Assembly (NCBI GenBank): GCA_012837685.1
Contig: DUQS01000059.1
Location: 1-64,000, forward strand
Source of the DNA: Bacteroidales bacterium
GTDB lineage: Bacteria; Bacteroidota; Bacteroidia; Bacteroidales; Paludibacteraceae
DNA: 64,000 bases
Direction: 5' to 3'
Shown piece after piece: positions 53,207-61,769 of the stretch (positions are counted from its first letter, which is position 1; each line of letters opens with the position of its first letter). The notes beneath the pieces are model-generated. The model saw only the letters and a list, made by a program, of their open reading frames with translations, did not search any database and was not told where the DNA came from. A program made the position numbers and the translations under genes.

Positions 53207-54013
53207 TTATTGTATATTAATACTTTTCAACGTTTCGGCGTTTATTTTCCGCCGTTCGCTGTCGCACAGCCACCCCCATTTATTGAAATACTTCGCCATA
53301 TTGATAAGGTGTATCCAAAGCAGCTTGCGATTTTTGTATGAACCTTGCGTATGAGCGTGAATTACCGATACATCAGGATAAAAGCAGGTTGCATAATGGC
53401 GGTGTATTCGGCGCGTTAAATCAATATCCTCAGGATACATAAAAAAACGTTCATCGAACAGACCAACTTTTTCCAAAGCCTCCGTACGCAACAGCATAAA
53501 ACAGCCCGACAAGTAAGGCGCATTAATCAGACGATTATACCCCGATGCGCGAAGCTCAAATCGTTCCGTTCGTCGCCGTATCCAACTCTTTGGAAGAAAA
53601 CGCCTTGCCAACAAATCCCATGGCGTGGGCAACAATTTACAAAGGTACTGAATTTTTCCGTCAGGATAAAACACTTTCGGCATCAACAATCCGATGTGAA
53701 CATTTTTATCCATAAAGTGTTTCATTTTTGCTAAAATATCGGCATCAAATTGAATATCGGCGTTAAGCACCAAATGGTAGGGCATTTTTTCTTGAAGCGA
53801 TTGGCGTAACGCAATGTTATGTGATGCACCATAACCAAGATTCTTGTCATTAAAAATATAGGTGATAGGGAGTTTTGTAAAACGGGCATCAGCTTTTGGG
53901 GAATTGTCCAACAAAAGGATTTTCTGTACCAATGCACTTTGGCGCAACGTGGCGACAACAAGTTCTACCTCTTCAAAAGGGGTATTATACAGAACTATGG
54001 AAGCGTTGAACAT
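53207..54013 (-). CDS. Glycosyltransferase family 2 (rhamnosyltransferase-like)
   Basis: A 268-aa GT-A enzyme. It starts with SIVLYNTPFEEVELVV and has the nucleotide site ILLLDNSPKADARF. The DxD-like LVLNADIQFD and the acceptor region YLSGCFMLLRTEALEKVGLFDERFFMYPEDIDL are typical of family 2 enzymes that add deoxyhexoses such as rhamnose. Product sugar is not certain; rmlB in this window makes a deoxysugar donor possible. One of five transferases in the cluster, 10 bases after the next GT2 gene. Confidence 0.85.
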   Translation of the reverse strand: MFNASIVLYNTPFEEVELVVATLRQSALVQKILLLDNSPKADARFTKLPITYIFNDKNLGYGASHNIALRQSLQEKMPYHLVLNADIQFDADILAKMKHFMDKNVHIGLLMPKVFYPDGKIQYLCKLLPTPWDLLARRFLPKSWIRRRTERFELRASGYNRLINAPYLSGCFMLLRTEALEKVGLFDERFFMYPEDIDLTRRIHRHYATCFYPDVSVIHAHTQGSYKNRKLLWIHLINMAKYFNKWGWLCDSERRKINAETLKSINIQ

Positions 54014-54023
54014 AACTGCGATT

Positions 54024-54770
54024 TTAGCGAATGAACTGCATCAGCTTGCGCATATTTTTGCATCCGAGTGTAAAAAATGAACCTATATGATTCTTTTTCA
54101 ACACTTTATAATCCTCAGTCATTTTGCATATAATATTTCTGAAGCTGCCGTTACTCACACCGCCAACATTCATGCGCACCAAAACAGCGGGCAAATGCGA
54201 TGTTTTGTAATCTAAGTTGCCAAACACACGCAACGCAAAATCGTAATCAGCCGATATGCGAAAAGTGGTGTCAAAATGCCCTACCTCGTCGTACACTTTT
54301 TTCCTGCAATATAGTGTCGGATGTGGGGGCATCCAGCCATATTTCAGACATTTGGGGTCGAAACGGTTACTTTTCCAATAACGGAAAACTTTGTTTTTGT
54401 TGGGACATTGCGATTGATAAACAAGATTGCCGTAAACAACATCACACTGCTTGTGTTCAAAACGCTTAACAATAAGTTCAATGATGCGATTGTCGGCAAA
54501 AACGTCATCGGAATTAAGCAGACCGATGATATCGCCTGTTGCTTTGTCGAGTCCCTTATTGAGAGCATCGTAAATGCCTCTGTCTGGCTCGGAAATAAAA
54601 TAGGCTACTCTGTCTTGACGTTGTTTGACAATATCTACTGTACCGTCGGTAGAAGCACCGTCTATGATAATGTGCTCAATATTAGGATAGGTCTGGTTAG
54701 CTATGCTATCCATAGTGTGTGCTAAAGTTTGCGCACTATTGTAGGTTACAGTGATAATTGAAACTTTCAT
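54024..54770 (-). CDS. Glycosyltransferase family 2
   Basis: A 248-aa GT-A enzyme of the WcaA/WcaE-like type. MKVSIITVTYNSAQTLAHTM starts the fold, followed by HIIIDGASTDGT (donor site), IGLLNSDDVFADN (DxD-like) and PHPTLYCRKKVYDEVG HFD (acceptor side). It works on the cytoplasmic face on lipid-linked repeat units. It has a 63-base gap from the upstream GT4 gene and 10 bases to the following GT2 gene. Confidence 0.88.
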   Translation of the reverse strand: MKVSIITVTYNSAQTLAHTMDSIANQTYPNIEHIIIDGASTDGTVDIVKQRQDRVAYFISEPDRGIYDALNKGLDKATGDIIGLLNSDDVFADNRIIELIVKRFEHKQCDVVYGNLVYQSQCPNKNKVFRYWKSNRFDPKCLKYGWMPPHPTLYCRKKVYDEVGHFDTTFRISADYDFALRVFGNLDYKTSHLPAVLVRMNVGGVSNGSFRNIICKMTEDYKVLKKNHIGSFFTLGCKNMRKLMQFIR

Positions 54771-54833
54771 AGAGGTGACATATCTTCCAAATAACGTACA
54801 ATATCTGTTTTTAGTGTGCTATTTCAGCAAATT

Positions 54834-55925
54834 TTAAATTAGTTTTATCTTGTTGTAAAATTCAAGCGTTTGTTGATAGGTTTTATCCCAACTAAAACGA
54901 CGTGCATTTGTTTTGCCTCGTTGGCGCAAATCATCAATGTTTACACGCCCGTTTTTTAAGTCACTCACTATTTCTGCAATAGCGTCAGCGTCACGTTTTG
55001 AGTTTTTGTATTCAACAATCAAAGCTCCGTCCCCTGCCACTTCAGGCAATGAAGCTACGTTGAAACAAACAACCGGACACCCCGCCCGTTGCGCCTCTAA
55101 TACGGGAATTCCAAAACCTTCATACAGTGATGGATAAAGCAAACAGAGTGCACCATTGTAAAGCAAATTCAATGTTTTTACGCTAGCATCAGGCACTACT
55201 GCAAAGTGGTGTTTACCAAGTGTCGCATTCAAAAATTGTTCTTCCTTTTCGGTCAGTTTGGTGCCAACTATTACTAATGGCACTACTACATTTTTTGCAG
55301 TATTCACAGCGACAGCAAAATTTTTATAAGCAACTTGTCGATTGCCTACATAAAGCACATAGCTACCGGACTCAAACGGCACAAACTTTTTAAGTTCTTC
55401 AGTATTAGGTAATTGCCGAAAACATTCATCAACACCATTGTAAACCACTGCTATTTTATTTTCGTCAATATGAGGATAAAAAGCCAACAAATCTTTTTTT
55501 GTGTTTTCCGACACACAGATAATGCCCGCTGAATGATTTATAGCGTAACGCTCTTGCCATAGATGTACAAATTTAGGCAATCCGCTACGAAAATAATTAT
55601 AAGTAAAATCGTGTATAGTGGTAATGTTCTGCACACCTTTTTGAGGTAAAATGCGAAAATAACTCGAGTGAAAAATGGTAGTTGGAAATGGAGTTCGTAT
55701 TTGTGGTGTCAAATAACGTTCTATAAATGGACGTTGAGACGGATACACGGTTTCAGCGATAGGCAATTCTAAATGTTGCCGAAATATATTTTGATGAGAA
55801 TATTCAAGGTAAAGTTTTGAAAAAGAAGTGTCAATAGCGGCGCGCTTTAACAATTCATACCACACTTTAGAAACGCCACCCGACCGTTGAAGAGAAAAAA
55901 TAATATTGTCAAAAATTACATTCAT
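54834..55925 (-). CDS. Glycosyltransferase family 4
   Basis: A 363-aa GT-B enzyme. The N-terminal acceptor domain carries FSLQRSGGVSKVWYELL. The C-terminal donor domain has SYVLYVGNRQVAYKNF and the E-x7-E type motif LLYPSLYEGFGIPVLEAQRA. It is likely a mannosyl- or other hexosyltransferase with retaining mechanism. The start overlaps the stop of the upstream GT4 gene by 4 bases (ATGA). Confidence 0.88.
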   Translation of the reverse strand: MNVIFDNIIFSLQRSGGVSKVWYELLKRAAIDTSFSKLYLEYSHQNIFRQHLELPIAETVYPSQRPFIERYLTPQIRTPFPTTIFHSSYFRILPQKGVQNITTIHDFTYNYFRSGLPKFVHLWQERYAINHSAGIICVSENTKKDLLAFYPHIDENKIAVVYNGVDECFRQLPNTEELKKFVPFESGSYVLYVGNRQVAYKNFAVAVNTAKNVVVPLVIVGTKLTEKEEQFLNATLGKHHFAVVPDASVKTLNLLYNGALCLLYPSLYEGFGIPVLEAQRAGCPVVCFNVASLPEVAGDGALIVEYKNSKRDADAIAEIVSDLKNGRVNIDDLRQRGKTNARRFSWDKTYQQTLEFYNKIKLI

Positions 55926-57079
55926 GTCTTTTTCTTAAGTTGATTAAATAAATCCGTCCATTGAGCCATGATTTTATCGGTAGTAAATGATTTGGAAAAT
56001 TCTTTTGCTTTAGCACCCATCGTTTTACGTAGTGAAGTATCAGCCATTAAACGACAAAGTGCATCGGCTAATGCTTTTGTATCATTTGGCGCAACCAAAA
56101 ATCCGTTTTCACCGTCAGTAATCAGTTCCCGCGGACCTTGCTCGCAGTCAAACGACACAACCGGCAATCCGCACGACATGCTTTCTATCAACGACATGGG
56201 TAATCCTTCGTAGCGCGAACTCATCACATAAATAGAACTTTTGGCGTATTCCGTTTCCAAAGTGTCCGTAGTACCGCACAGATGTACTATACTTTCTAAG
56301 TCGCATCGCTTTATCTGTTGTTTTAGTTTTTCATAATCTTGCCCATTACCAAATATCACCAATTCCCAGTCCGGAAACTTTTTCGCAACAATTTGCCAAG
56401 TCTCTATCAGCATATCGTAGCCTTTTTGTGGTTCTAACCGACCAACAGAAATAACGCGTTTCGTTTCCAATGTGCCGATTGGTGGATTGACAAACGGGCA
56501 AGGATTGTGTATAACAGCAACATTAGTGCAACCTTTGTTTCGCCACTGACGCGCATCCTGTTCCGTAAGCACCACAAATTTATTGAGAAGTTTTACCGAA
56601 CGCACCAATTGGGCGGTTCGAATATCCCCAATCCACCTCCATAATAGTCCGATGTGCCTTGCTTCAAGAAATTGTGAACGCACGTTCATAGCAAAGTGTA
56701 TTTCAGCCATTTTTACGCATGCCACATCAAGTTTTCCCAAAAAATCCACTTCTTTACCACACAACGAGATGCAAATATCAAACCCTTGTTCGTCTATCAA
56801 TTGTTTTAGAAGTTTTTTGTAAACACGTTGTTTACGTGTATGTGCTATATATTTTTTTATCAACGGATAGGCAAAATGACCAACGTAGTCGAGTTGTAAA
56901 TGCACCAATTTTACCCGCTTGTCCAAAGGGAAGCAAATGGGTTGCTCTTCCTTGTGGTCGGTAGTAACAATGGTGATGTCGTAGCCTTGAATATTAACGA
57001 GAAAGTTCACTTTCTCGGTCAGCACGCGTTCCATGCCTCCGGTATTGTACAAAGCAGGTATGCAATAGAGCAGTTTCAT
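55922..57079 (-). CDS. Glycosyltransferase family 4
   Basis: A 385-aa GT-B enzyme. It opens MKLLYCIPALYNTGGMERVL, typical of family 4. The donor domain has VISVGRLEPQKGYDMLIETW and SRYEGLPMSLIESMSCGLPV with the E-x7-E motif. It overlaps the neighbouring genes at both ends by 4 bases (ATGA), so wzy, this gene and the next GT4 are translated as a chain. Sugar specificity unknown. Confidence 0.9.
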   Translation of the reverse strand: MKLLYCIPALYNTGGMERVLTEKVNFLVNIQGYDITIVTTDHKEEQPICFPLDKRVKLVHLQLDYVGHFAYPLIKKYIAHTRKQRVYKKLLKQLIDEQGFDICISLCGKEVDFLGKLDVACVKMAEIHFAMNVRSQFLEARHIGLLWRWIGDIRTAQLVRSVKLLNKFVVLTEQDARQWRNKGCTNVAVIHNPCPFVNPPIGTLETKRVISVGRLEPQKGYDMLIETWQIVAKKFPDWELVIFGNGQDYEKLKQQIKRCDLESIVHLCGTTDTLETEYAKSSIYVMSSRYEGLPMSLIESMSCGLPVVSFDCEQGPRELITDGENGFLVAPNDTKALADALCRLMADTSLRKTMGAKAKEFSKSFTTDKIMAQWTDLFNQLKKKT

Positions 57080-58440
57080 TTATTTTTTTCGTCTTGAATT
57101 GACTTTTTTGGAGTAATTGAGTAAACAACGAATATCAGTAACATTCCCCAAACTAATGTGCGCGGGTCGAACAAAAGCGGAGCTCGGGGATAAAACACAG
57201 CATGAGAGACAAATAGATAATAAATGGCGTAGGCATAACAATTATTATATGAATAATAATAACTTGATTTTATAATTTGCCCGATTAACATCATAGAAAT
57301 GGCAGTGCCCACATAACCAAAGGAGCGGAATGCTTCGCCAACCATATTCGTACCCAAACCCCACACAGAGCCACTGCCTAAATACAGATAGGTTGGCAAA
57401 TCTCCACCATGCAGCAACTCAATAGGTTCGTTGAATATTTTGACCAACCATGAAGATGCTCTTGGAATGGGCGAAAAAATATCAATCAACATGCCATGAA
57501 AAAAAGTTAGTTCATGTGTATCTGCATAATCTACTAGTACATACAAATTTCGATTATTAACGATTAAATCGCCAAAAATATCCATTATATTTTCAATACG
57601 AATATTTTGTATGGTTGCTGTAATTGTTTCGCTATTGATTTGCGAGTGTCGTATGCGCATGACTAAAAACAGCAAAAATGCACCAATAAAAATCAAAGAA
57701 AAAATTTCTAAAATCGAAAAACGACGAACATTATTATTAAAACCAACAATGAGAATAAGAGCAAGCCCTAATGCTAAAGAACGCGAGCCGGTACTAATAA
57801 TAAAAAACATACATACGCATATAAACAGCAGGTAAAACCATTGCTTTTGTTTTTTTATCCGAAATACAAATATCGCCATCAGGTAACAAGCAATAGTAAA
57901 AATGTTGTTAAAATAAGAGTAAATACCTGTGTCACGAATATTTGCAGTGCCGGAATAAACATCTTGTAAAGCACCCCAGCCACCCAAACCTATATAACAA
58001 GCAAAGGCTACAACAGTGATGACAAACAACCATAAAAATTGATTTATTCCGAATTTAAAAGTAGGGCTAACGGGCTCTTCACGTTTCATTTTAAGCAATT
58101 TAGTTGCCCCCAACATATAAAAAGCATAAGCAAAATAGGCGATAGCGGTAGCACGGCTGATTACATTAACATTGAACGGTATGGAAAAGAACAAGTAATC
58201 GGGACGTGTTGGAAAATAGAAAACCGGATATATAAAATTTGTAAAAGCAAATGAAATTGCAAAAAAGAATTCAAATCCCAACCAATTACGACGTTTGTTA
58301 AAATAAAAAAATAAAACATTTTGCACTATATACAGAATGAGAATTGCAAGGCAAAAGTGATAGTTATAAGAAGTCGGTGCACAACAGCATAAAACTATTG
58401 AGGTAATTGCAAACAAAATATTTAAGATAATTAAAGTCAT
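57076..58440 (-). CDS. wzy: O-antigen/capsule repeat-unit polymerase (Wzy-like)
   Basis: A 454-aa very hydrophobic protein with about 12 predicted membrane helices, no soluble domain and the EpsG/Wzy-type pattern. A large periplasmic loop around DIFSPIPRASSWLVK precedes LGSGSVWGLGTNMVGEAF. It should join lipid-linked repeat units outside the inner membrane. The ATG at 58440 is chosen since it is coupled (ATGA) to the upstream gene; 56 upstream codons in frame lie inside that gene and are discarded. Wzy proteins are weakly conserved, so the call rests mainly on topology and context. Confidence 0.78.
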   Translation of the reverse strand: MTLIILNILFAITSIVLCCCAPTSYNYHFCLAILILYIVQNVLFFYFNKRRNWLGFEFFFAISFAFTNFIYPVFYFPTRPDYLFFSIPFNVNVISRATAIAYFAYAFYMLGATKLLKMKREEPVSPTFKFGINQFLWLFVITVVAFACYIGLGGWGALQDVYSGTANIRDTGIYSYFNNIFTIACYLMAIFVFRIKKQKQWFYLLFICVCMFFIISTGSRSLALGLALILIVGFNNNVRRFSILEIFSLIFIGAFLLFLVMRIRHSQINSETITATIQNIRIENIMDIFGDLIVNNRNLYVLVDYADTHELTFFHGMLIDIFSPIPRASSWLVKIFNEPIELLHGGDLPTYLYLGSGSVWGLGTNMVGEAFRSFGYVGTAISMMLIGQIIKSSYYYSYNNCYAYAIYYLFVSHAVFYPRAPLLFDPRTLVWGMLLIFVVYSITPKKSIQDEKNK

Positions 58441-59405
58441 CGTACTATCTCTATGGCTCTGAAAAAGAGGTATGTTATATAAGAAAACATATTGAAAAAA
58501 CGTGTTTGCTCCCAAGCAGACAATGCAAATTGTTTCCCATTGCCAACAAATTGCTGGCAATAATGAATGGAGTGATAATGATAGCCACAAATAAGGCTTT
58601 GTTCCCAAAAATTGAACGGAACAAGCGTTTTTATTTTTTGGTAGATGCTAAAATCTTCTACCATATTGACACCGGTTTCGGCTGCGTGTCCCGAGACTTT
58701 ATGGGTGTGTTGACGAAAAAAATTCAACTTTTCGGCTACATAACAAACTTTTCCTTGCAAACAAATTTGTATCCAAAAAAGTCGGTCGCCACTTGCTTTA
58801 TATTGCGTGTAGTCGTTTGTAACGGCAGTAAGGGCTGTACGTTTGAACAAAACAGCACTGGCATTGCAAATATAATTATATCCCAACAGGTATTTCTTGA
58901 CAAAATCAATACCGTTCATTGTAAAATCTCGTGACCATGTTTTAGTCGTACGCCTTTTAATAGAATGTCCATATTCGTCTATCCATTGAGAGTTTGAAAA
59001 AGCTACAATGGCATTACTTTTATTCATGGCATTTACTAAACATTCGAGAAATGTAGGCTGTGCAATATCATCGCTTTCTGCAATCCAAATCAAGTCGCCT
59101 TTCGCTAACGAAAAACCAAGTTGCCATTGTAGAAATGGAGAGCCACTGTTTGTTGTGTTAATTACCACTTGTGTTACAAGCGGATGTGTTTGATATTGTT
59201 TTAAAATGGTAGCACTTCCATCTGTAGAACAATCGTCCAACAAAATAATTTCAAAATGTCGGTAAGTTTGTTGGAGCACGCTTTCTATACGCTGCTTCAA
59301 AAAAGCTTCGTGACAATAGTTAGGAATAATGACACTTACTAAGGGTGTGTGCATATTTTCAAAACTGATTACTGAATTATTTGCAATGGCTGAATTATTT
59401 CTCAT
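58437..59405 (-). CDS. Glycosyltransferase family 2
   Basis: A GT-A enzyme of about 322 aa. VSVIIPNYCHEAFLKQRIES starts the catalytic domain, then EIILLDDCSTDGSATIL and LIWIAESDDIAQPTFLECL (DxD). The start is uncertain: ATG at 59405, or ATG at 59354 (MHTPLVSVII), which sits right at the fold and would give 305 aa. It follows the flippase by about 30 bases and couples to wzy through ATGA. Confidence 0.87.
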   Translation of the reverse strand: MRNNSAIANNSVISFENMHTPLVSVIIPNYCHEAFLKQRIESVLQQTYRHFEIILLDDCSTDGSATILKQYQTHPLVTQVVINTTNSGSPFLQWQLGFSLAKGDLIWIAESDDIAQPTFLECLVNAMNKSNAIVAFSNSQWIDEYGHSIKRRTTKTWSRDFTMNGIDFVKKYLLGYNYICNASAVLFKRTALTAVTNDYTQYKASGDRLFWIQICLQGKVCYVAEKLNFFRQHTHKVSGHAAETGVNMVEDFSIYQKIKTLVPFNFWEQSLICGYHYHSIHYCQQFVGNGKQFALSAWEQTRFFNMFSYITYLFFRAIEIVR

Positions 59406-59436
59406 TAACAATATAAAAACAGAACCAACGCAATTT

Positions 59437-60702
59437 TTATTGTCTAAATAGTCTATTTGTTAACTTTTTATATGCAATATACATCGCTAAGCAAATGAAT
59501 ATTTCGGAAACCATTAAACTTAAAGCAACTCCTTTGACCGCAAACAACGGTGTTAGCAGACATAAACAAGGCAAGCCGATAGCGACAGCTATAAAATAGA
59601 CGTTGCGGTAATAAAGTTTTGATTTTTCATCGCCCAAAGCCAATAGCCCCAATTGTCCTGAAATGCCGCCAATTGACACAATCAAAGGTAAAAATGCCAT
59701 GATGCGAATGAGTTTTTCCGTACCGATATATTCCTGTCGATGCAATAAATCTACAATTAAATCAGCTCCCAATAAAAACGCTATCCCGATTGCGCTCATC
59801 AACAATAGACAGACAATCAGTAGTTTATTAATTAACTGAACACATTTTTGAGGATATTGGGGAGCCATAGCACTTACTTTAGGAAAAAACGATTGTGCCA
59901 AAGGTGTAAAAACAAAATAGCAAGCCATACGGACTAATTTTTCAGCAGCCGTATATTTTCCCACTACGTCAGGTGCGGCAATATAACCTAAAATTATCAC
60001 AAAAAACGTGGTGTAGAACATTGTTGCCATACCGGACAAAAAAATATTAAATGACGAAGAAAAAATTTCTTTTATTTCCGACTTTTCAATATGCAAACTC
60101 CATTGTGTAACATATTTTTTACCCACAATAAAACCGAATGTTATCAGACTTGCAACAACATATACCGCAGCTTGCAATGCCGCCGCAATAGTAACATCGT
60201 TGCCGGAATGAACAAAGAAAAAAGTGAGCGGTAGAATAGTTAATTTACACAGCGACGTAACAATGGATACAATTCGTATTTTTCCTAATCCCTGAAACAG
60301 CCACACAAAAGAAAAAGCATTGGCTACCACCATCAAAAACATAATCATCAGCACAGAGCGATAGACGGCAAAACGCGGAACACACAACACAATACCAAGT
60401 ATCAGCGCACCAATTCCGAGCAAATAGACGCGTGCCAACAAAGTGGCTGAAGCAATACGATTTACAGCCGTCTGATTATCTTTGGCTTGTGCTATTTTTT
60501 TTGTTACACTGAAATTAAATCCAAAATCGACCAACTGCATCAAAAACAGCATAACCGATTGCGAAAAACCAATGTAACCAAATTTTTCGGCACCAAGTGT
60601 TGCCATTAAATAGGGCCAAACCAGCAACGGAGCAAGATAGGTTAAACCTTGCATCAACATTAACCAAACAGTATCTCCAATTTCGTGTTTATATGATAAC
60701 AT
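59437..60702 (-). CDS. wzx: Wzx-type polysaccharide flippase
   Basis: A 421-aa membrane protein of the MATE/MOP superfamily (PST family) with about 12 helices. It flips undecaprenyl-linked repeat units to the periplasmic side. Recognised features are VWLMLMQGLTYLAPLLVWPYL at the start, GYIGFSQSVMLFLMQLVDFG, and FSFVWLFQGLGKI. The ATG at 60702 gives the usual N-terminus; upstream codons would run through the rpsP terminator. First gene of the cluster, with a -7 element at 60735-60742. Confidence 0.9.
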   Translation of the reverse strand: MLSYKHEIGDTVWLMLMQGLTYLAPLLVWPYLMATLGAEKFGYIGFSQSVMLFLMQLVDFGFNFSVTKKIAQAKDNQTAVNRIASATLLARVYLLGIGALILGIVLCVPRFAVYRSVLMIMFLMVVANAFSFVWLFQGLGKIRIVSIVTSLCKLTILPLTFFFVHSGNDVTIAAALQAAVYVVASLITFGFIVGKKYVTQWSLHIEKSEIKEIFSSSFNIFLSGMATMFYTTFFVIILGYIAAPDVVGKYTAAEKLVRMACYFVFTPLAQSFFPKVSAMAPQYPQKCVQLINKLLIVCLLLMSAIGIAFLLGADLIVDLLHRQEYIGTEKLIRIMAFLPLIVSIGGISGQLGLLALGDEKSKLYYRNVYFIAVAIGLPCLCLLTPLFAVKGVALSLMVSEIFICLAMYIAYKKLTNRLFRQ

Positions 60703-60734
60703 GTGCTTAATCGGATGTTGGAAGAAAATTTTGT

Positions 60735-60742
60735 CAAAGGTA
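60735..60742 (-). promoter_or_regulatory. -7 element for the polysaccharide cluster
   Basis: TACCTTTG on the minus strand, 33 bases before the wzx ATG. The -33 position falls in an A/T tract next to the rpsP terminator and has no TTTG. Confidence 0.55.
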
Positions 60743-60756
60743 CGTAAAAAAACGCA

Positions 60757-60780
60757 TAAAAAAAACCCGATAAAATCGGG
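60757..60780 (-). terminator. Terminator of rpsP
   Basis: On the minus strand CCCGAT-TTT-ATCGGG followed by TTTTTTTTAT. It lies 31 bases past the rpsP stop and separates it from the wzx promoter. Confidence 0.88.
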
Positions 60781-60811
60781 CTTCTTATGCTCGTAGAGCA
60801 CTCACGACGCG

Positions 60812-61399
60812 TTATTCAGCGGCAGGAGCTTCGGGAGTTTCAGAAACTTCAGAAGTTTCTTCCGCTTTCGCTTCTGTTTCCGTTTCGGCTGCAGCTTCTT
60901 TGGCGGCTTCAGCAGCGGCTGCGGCTTCAGCTTCGAGGGCTTCCATACGCTTTTTGGACAACTCGGCGGCTCTAGCTTTGTTGATAGCTTTTTCAGCATC
61001 CAAACGAGCTTTTACTTTGGCAGCTTCCGCCGACTTGTTTTTCTCGCTAATGCCTGCCAACACTTTTTCTTTGTCGGCTTTCCATGCGTCAAATTTCTTT
61101 TGAGCGGCAGCTTCGTCAAATGCGCCTTTTTTCACTCCGCCTTGCAAGTGTTTCATCAGCATTACACCTTCATTGGAAAGAATGTTGCGTACGGTGTCCG
61201 TTGGTTGTGCACCAACGTTTACCCAATACAATGCTCTTTCAAAATTCAAATCTATCGTAGCGGGGTCGGTATTCGGGTTATACGAACCGATACGCTCAAT
61301 AAATCTACCGTCGCGTGGAGCTCTGCTGTCTGCAATTACAATGTGGTAATAGGCATACCCTTTGCGTCCATGTCTTTGCAATCTAATTTTAGTTGCCAT
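60812..61399 (-). CDS. rpsP: 30S ribosomal protein bS16 with long Ala/Glu-rich tail
   Basis: A 195-aa bS16. The first ~85 residues are the normal protein ([43 protein letters not shown]-type [12 protein letters not shown]). The remaining ~110 form a charged, then alanine- and glutamate-rich extension ending ETPEAPAAE that is probably helical then disordered. Such tails are usual in Bacteroidota S16 but absent in E. coli (82 aa). It helps assemble the 30S platform. Monocistronic, with its own promoter and terminator. Confidence 0.95.
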   Translation of the reverse strand: MATKIRLQRHGRKGYAYYHIVIADSRAPRDGRFIERIGSYNPNTDPATIDLNFERALYWVNVGAQPTDTVRNILSNEGVMLMKHLQGGVKKGAFDEAAAQKKFDAWKADKEKVLAGISEKNKSAEAAKVKARLDAEKAINKARAAELSKKRMEALEAEAAAAAEAAKEAAAETETEAKAEETSEVSETPEAPAAE

Positions 61400-61454
61400 G
61401 TCTTTGTTGTTTTAAATATTAATACCTAAATTGCTTTTTCTCGAAAAGCGGATG

Positions 61455-61486
61455 CAAAGGTAATAGTTTTTTTTGTTCGAAACAAA
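61455..61486 (-). promoter_or_regulatory. Promoter of rpsP
   Basis: On the minus strand TTTG (61483-61486), 20-base spacer, TACCTTTG (61455-61462). It leaves a leader of about 50 bases. Confidence 0.85.
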
Positions 61487-61580
61487 TATAATTTTAAAGA
61501 ACAATTTAAACATTAAAGTAATATTTTTCGTTTTTCGCAATTTTTTTTGAAAAAAATACATCGGTTTCCAAAAAATGGTG

Positions 61581-61588
61581 TACCTTTG
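61581..61588 (+). promoter_or_regulatory. -7 element of the aromatic operon leader
   Basis: TACCTTTG matches TAnnTTTG and lies 42 bases before the leader peptide ATG. No TTTG is found at 19-20 bases upstream. A small hairpin GTTGC-GAACA-GCAAC (61598-61612) follows just after the expected start of transcription. Confidence 0.6.
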
Positions 61589-61629
61589 CAACGTTTTGTT
61601 GCGAACAGCAACTAAAAATATAAATCTAT

Positions 61630-61704
61630 ATGAAATCTTTGTTTTTTAGCTACCTCTATTTTTACTTTTACATGAGCTGTAAGAGCAGGATTTCACATAT
61701 GTAA
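61630..61704 (+). CDS. Phe/Tyr-rich leader peptide of the aromatic operon
   Basis: A 24-codon ORF, ATG at 61630 and TAA at 61702-61704. Codons 5-14 encode FFSYLYFYFY: four Phe (all TTT) and four Tyr out of ten. The run ends only 12 bases before the upstream copy of a repeat that competes with the terminator. This is the layout of a classical attenuation leader. The ribosome would stall on these codons when charged tRNA-Phe or tRNA-Tyr is scarce. The product itself is not expected to have any function. It lies upstream of pheA, an aminotransferase and DAHP synthase, all in aromatic amino acid synthesis. Confidence 0.85.
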   Translation: MKSLFFSYLYFYFYMSCKSRISHM

Positions 61705-61754
61705 TTGAACCATTCATTTATTTTACCATAAATCCTGCCGAACAAGCAGGATTT
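61685..61754 (+). promoter_or_regulatory. Attenuator: mutually exclusive antiterminator and terminator
   Basis: Segment A GCAGGATTT (61685-61693, in the end of the leader ORF) and segment C GCAGGATTT (61746-61754) are identical. Segment B AAATCCTGC (61730-61738) is the complement of both. A:B is the antiterminator, B:C the terminator. A ribosome that reaches the stop codon covers A, which lets B:C form. A ribosome stalled on the Phe/Tyr run leaves A about free, which lets A:B form and transcription proceed to pheA. Confidence 0.8.
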
Positions 61755-61764
61755 TTTTATTTTT
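61730..61764 (+). terminator. Rho-independent terminator of the attenuator
   Basis: Stem AAATCCTGC/GCAGGATTT (9 bp), loop CGAACAA, followed by a T-rich tail TTTTATTTTTA. It stands before the first structural gene (pheA ATG at 61770), where a terminator only makes sense as a regulated one. Confidence 0.88.
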
Positions 61765-61769
61765 AATAT

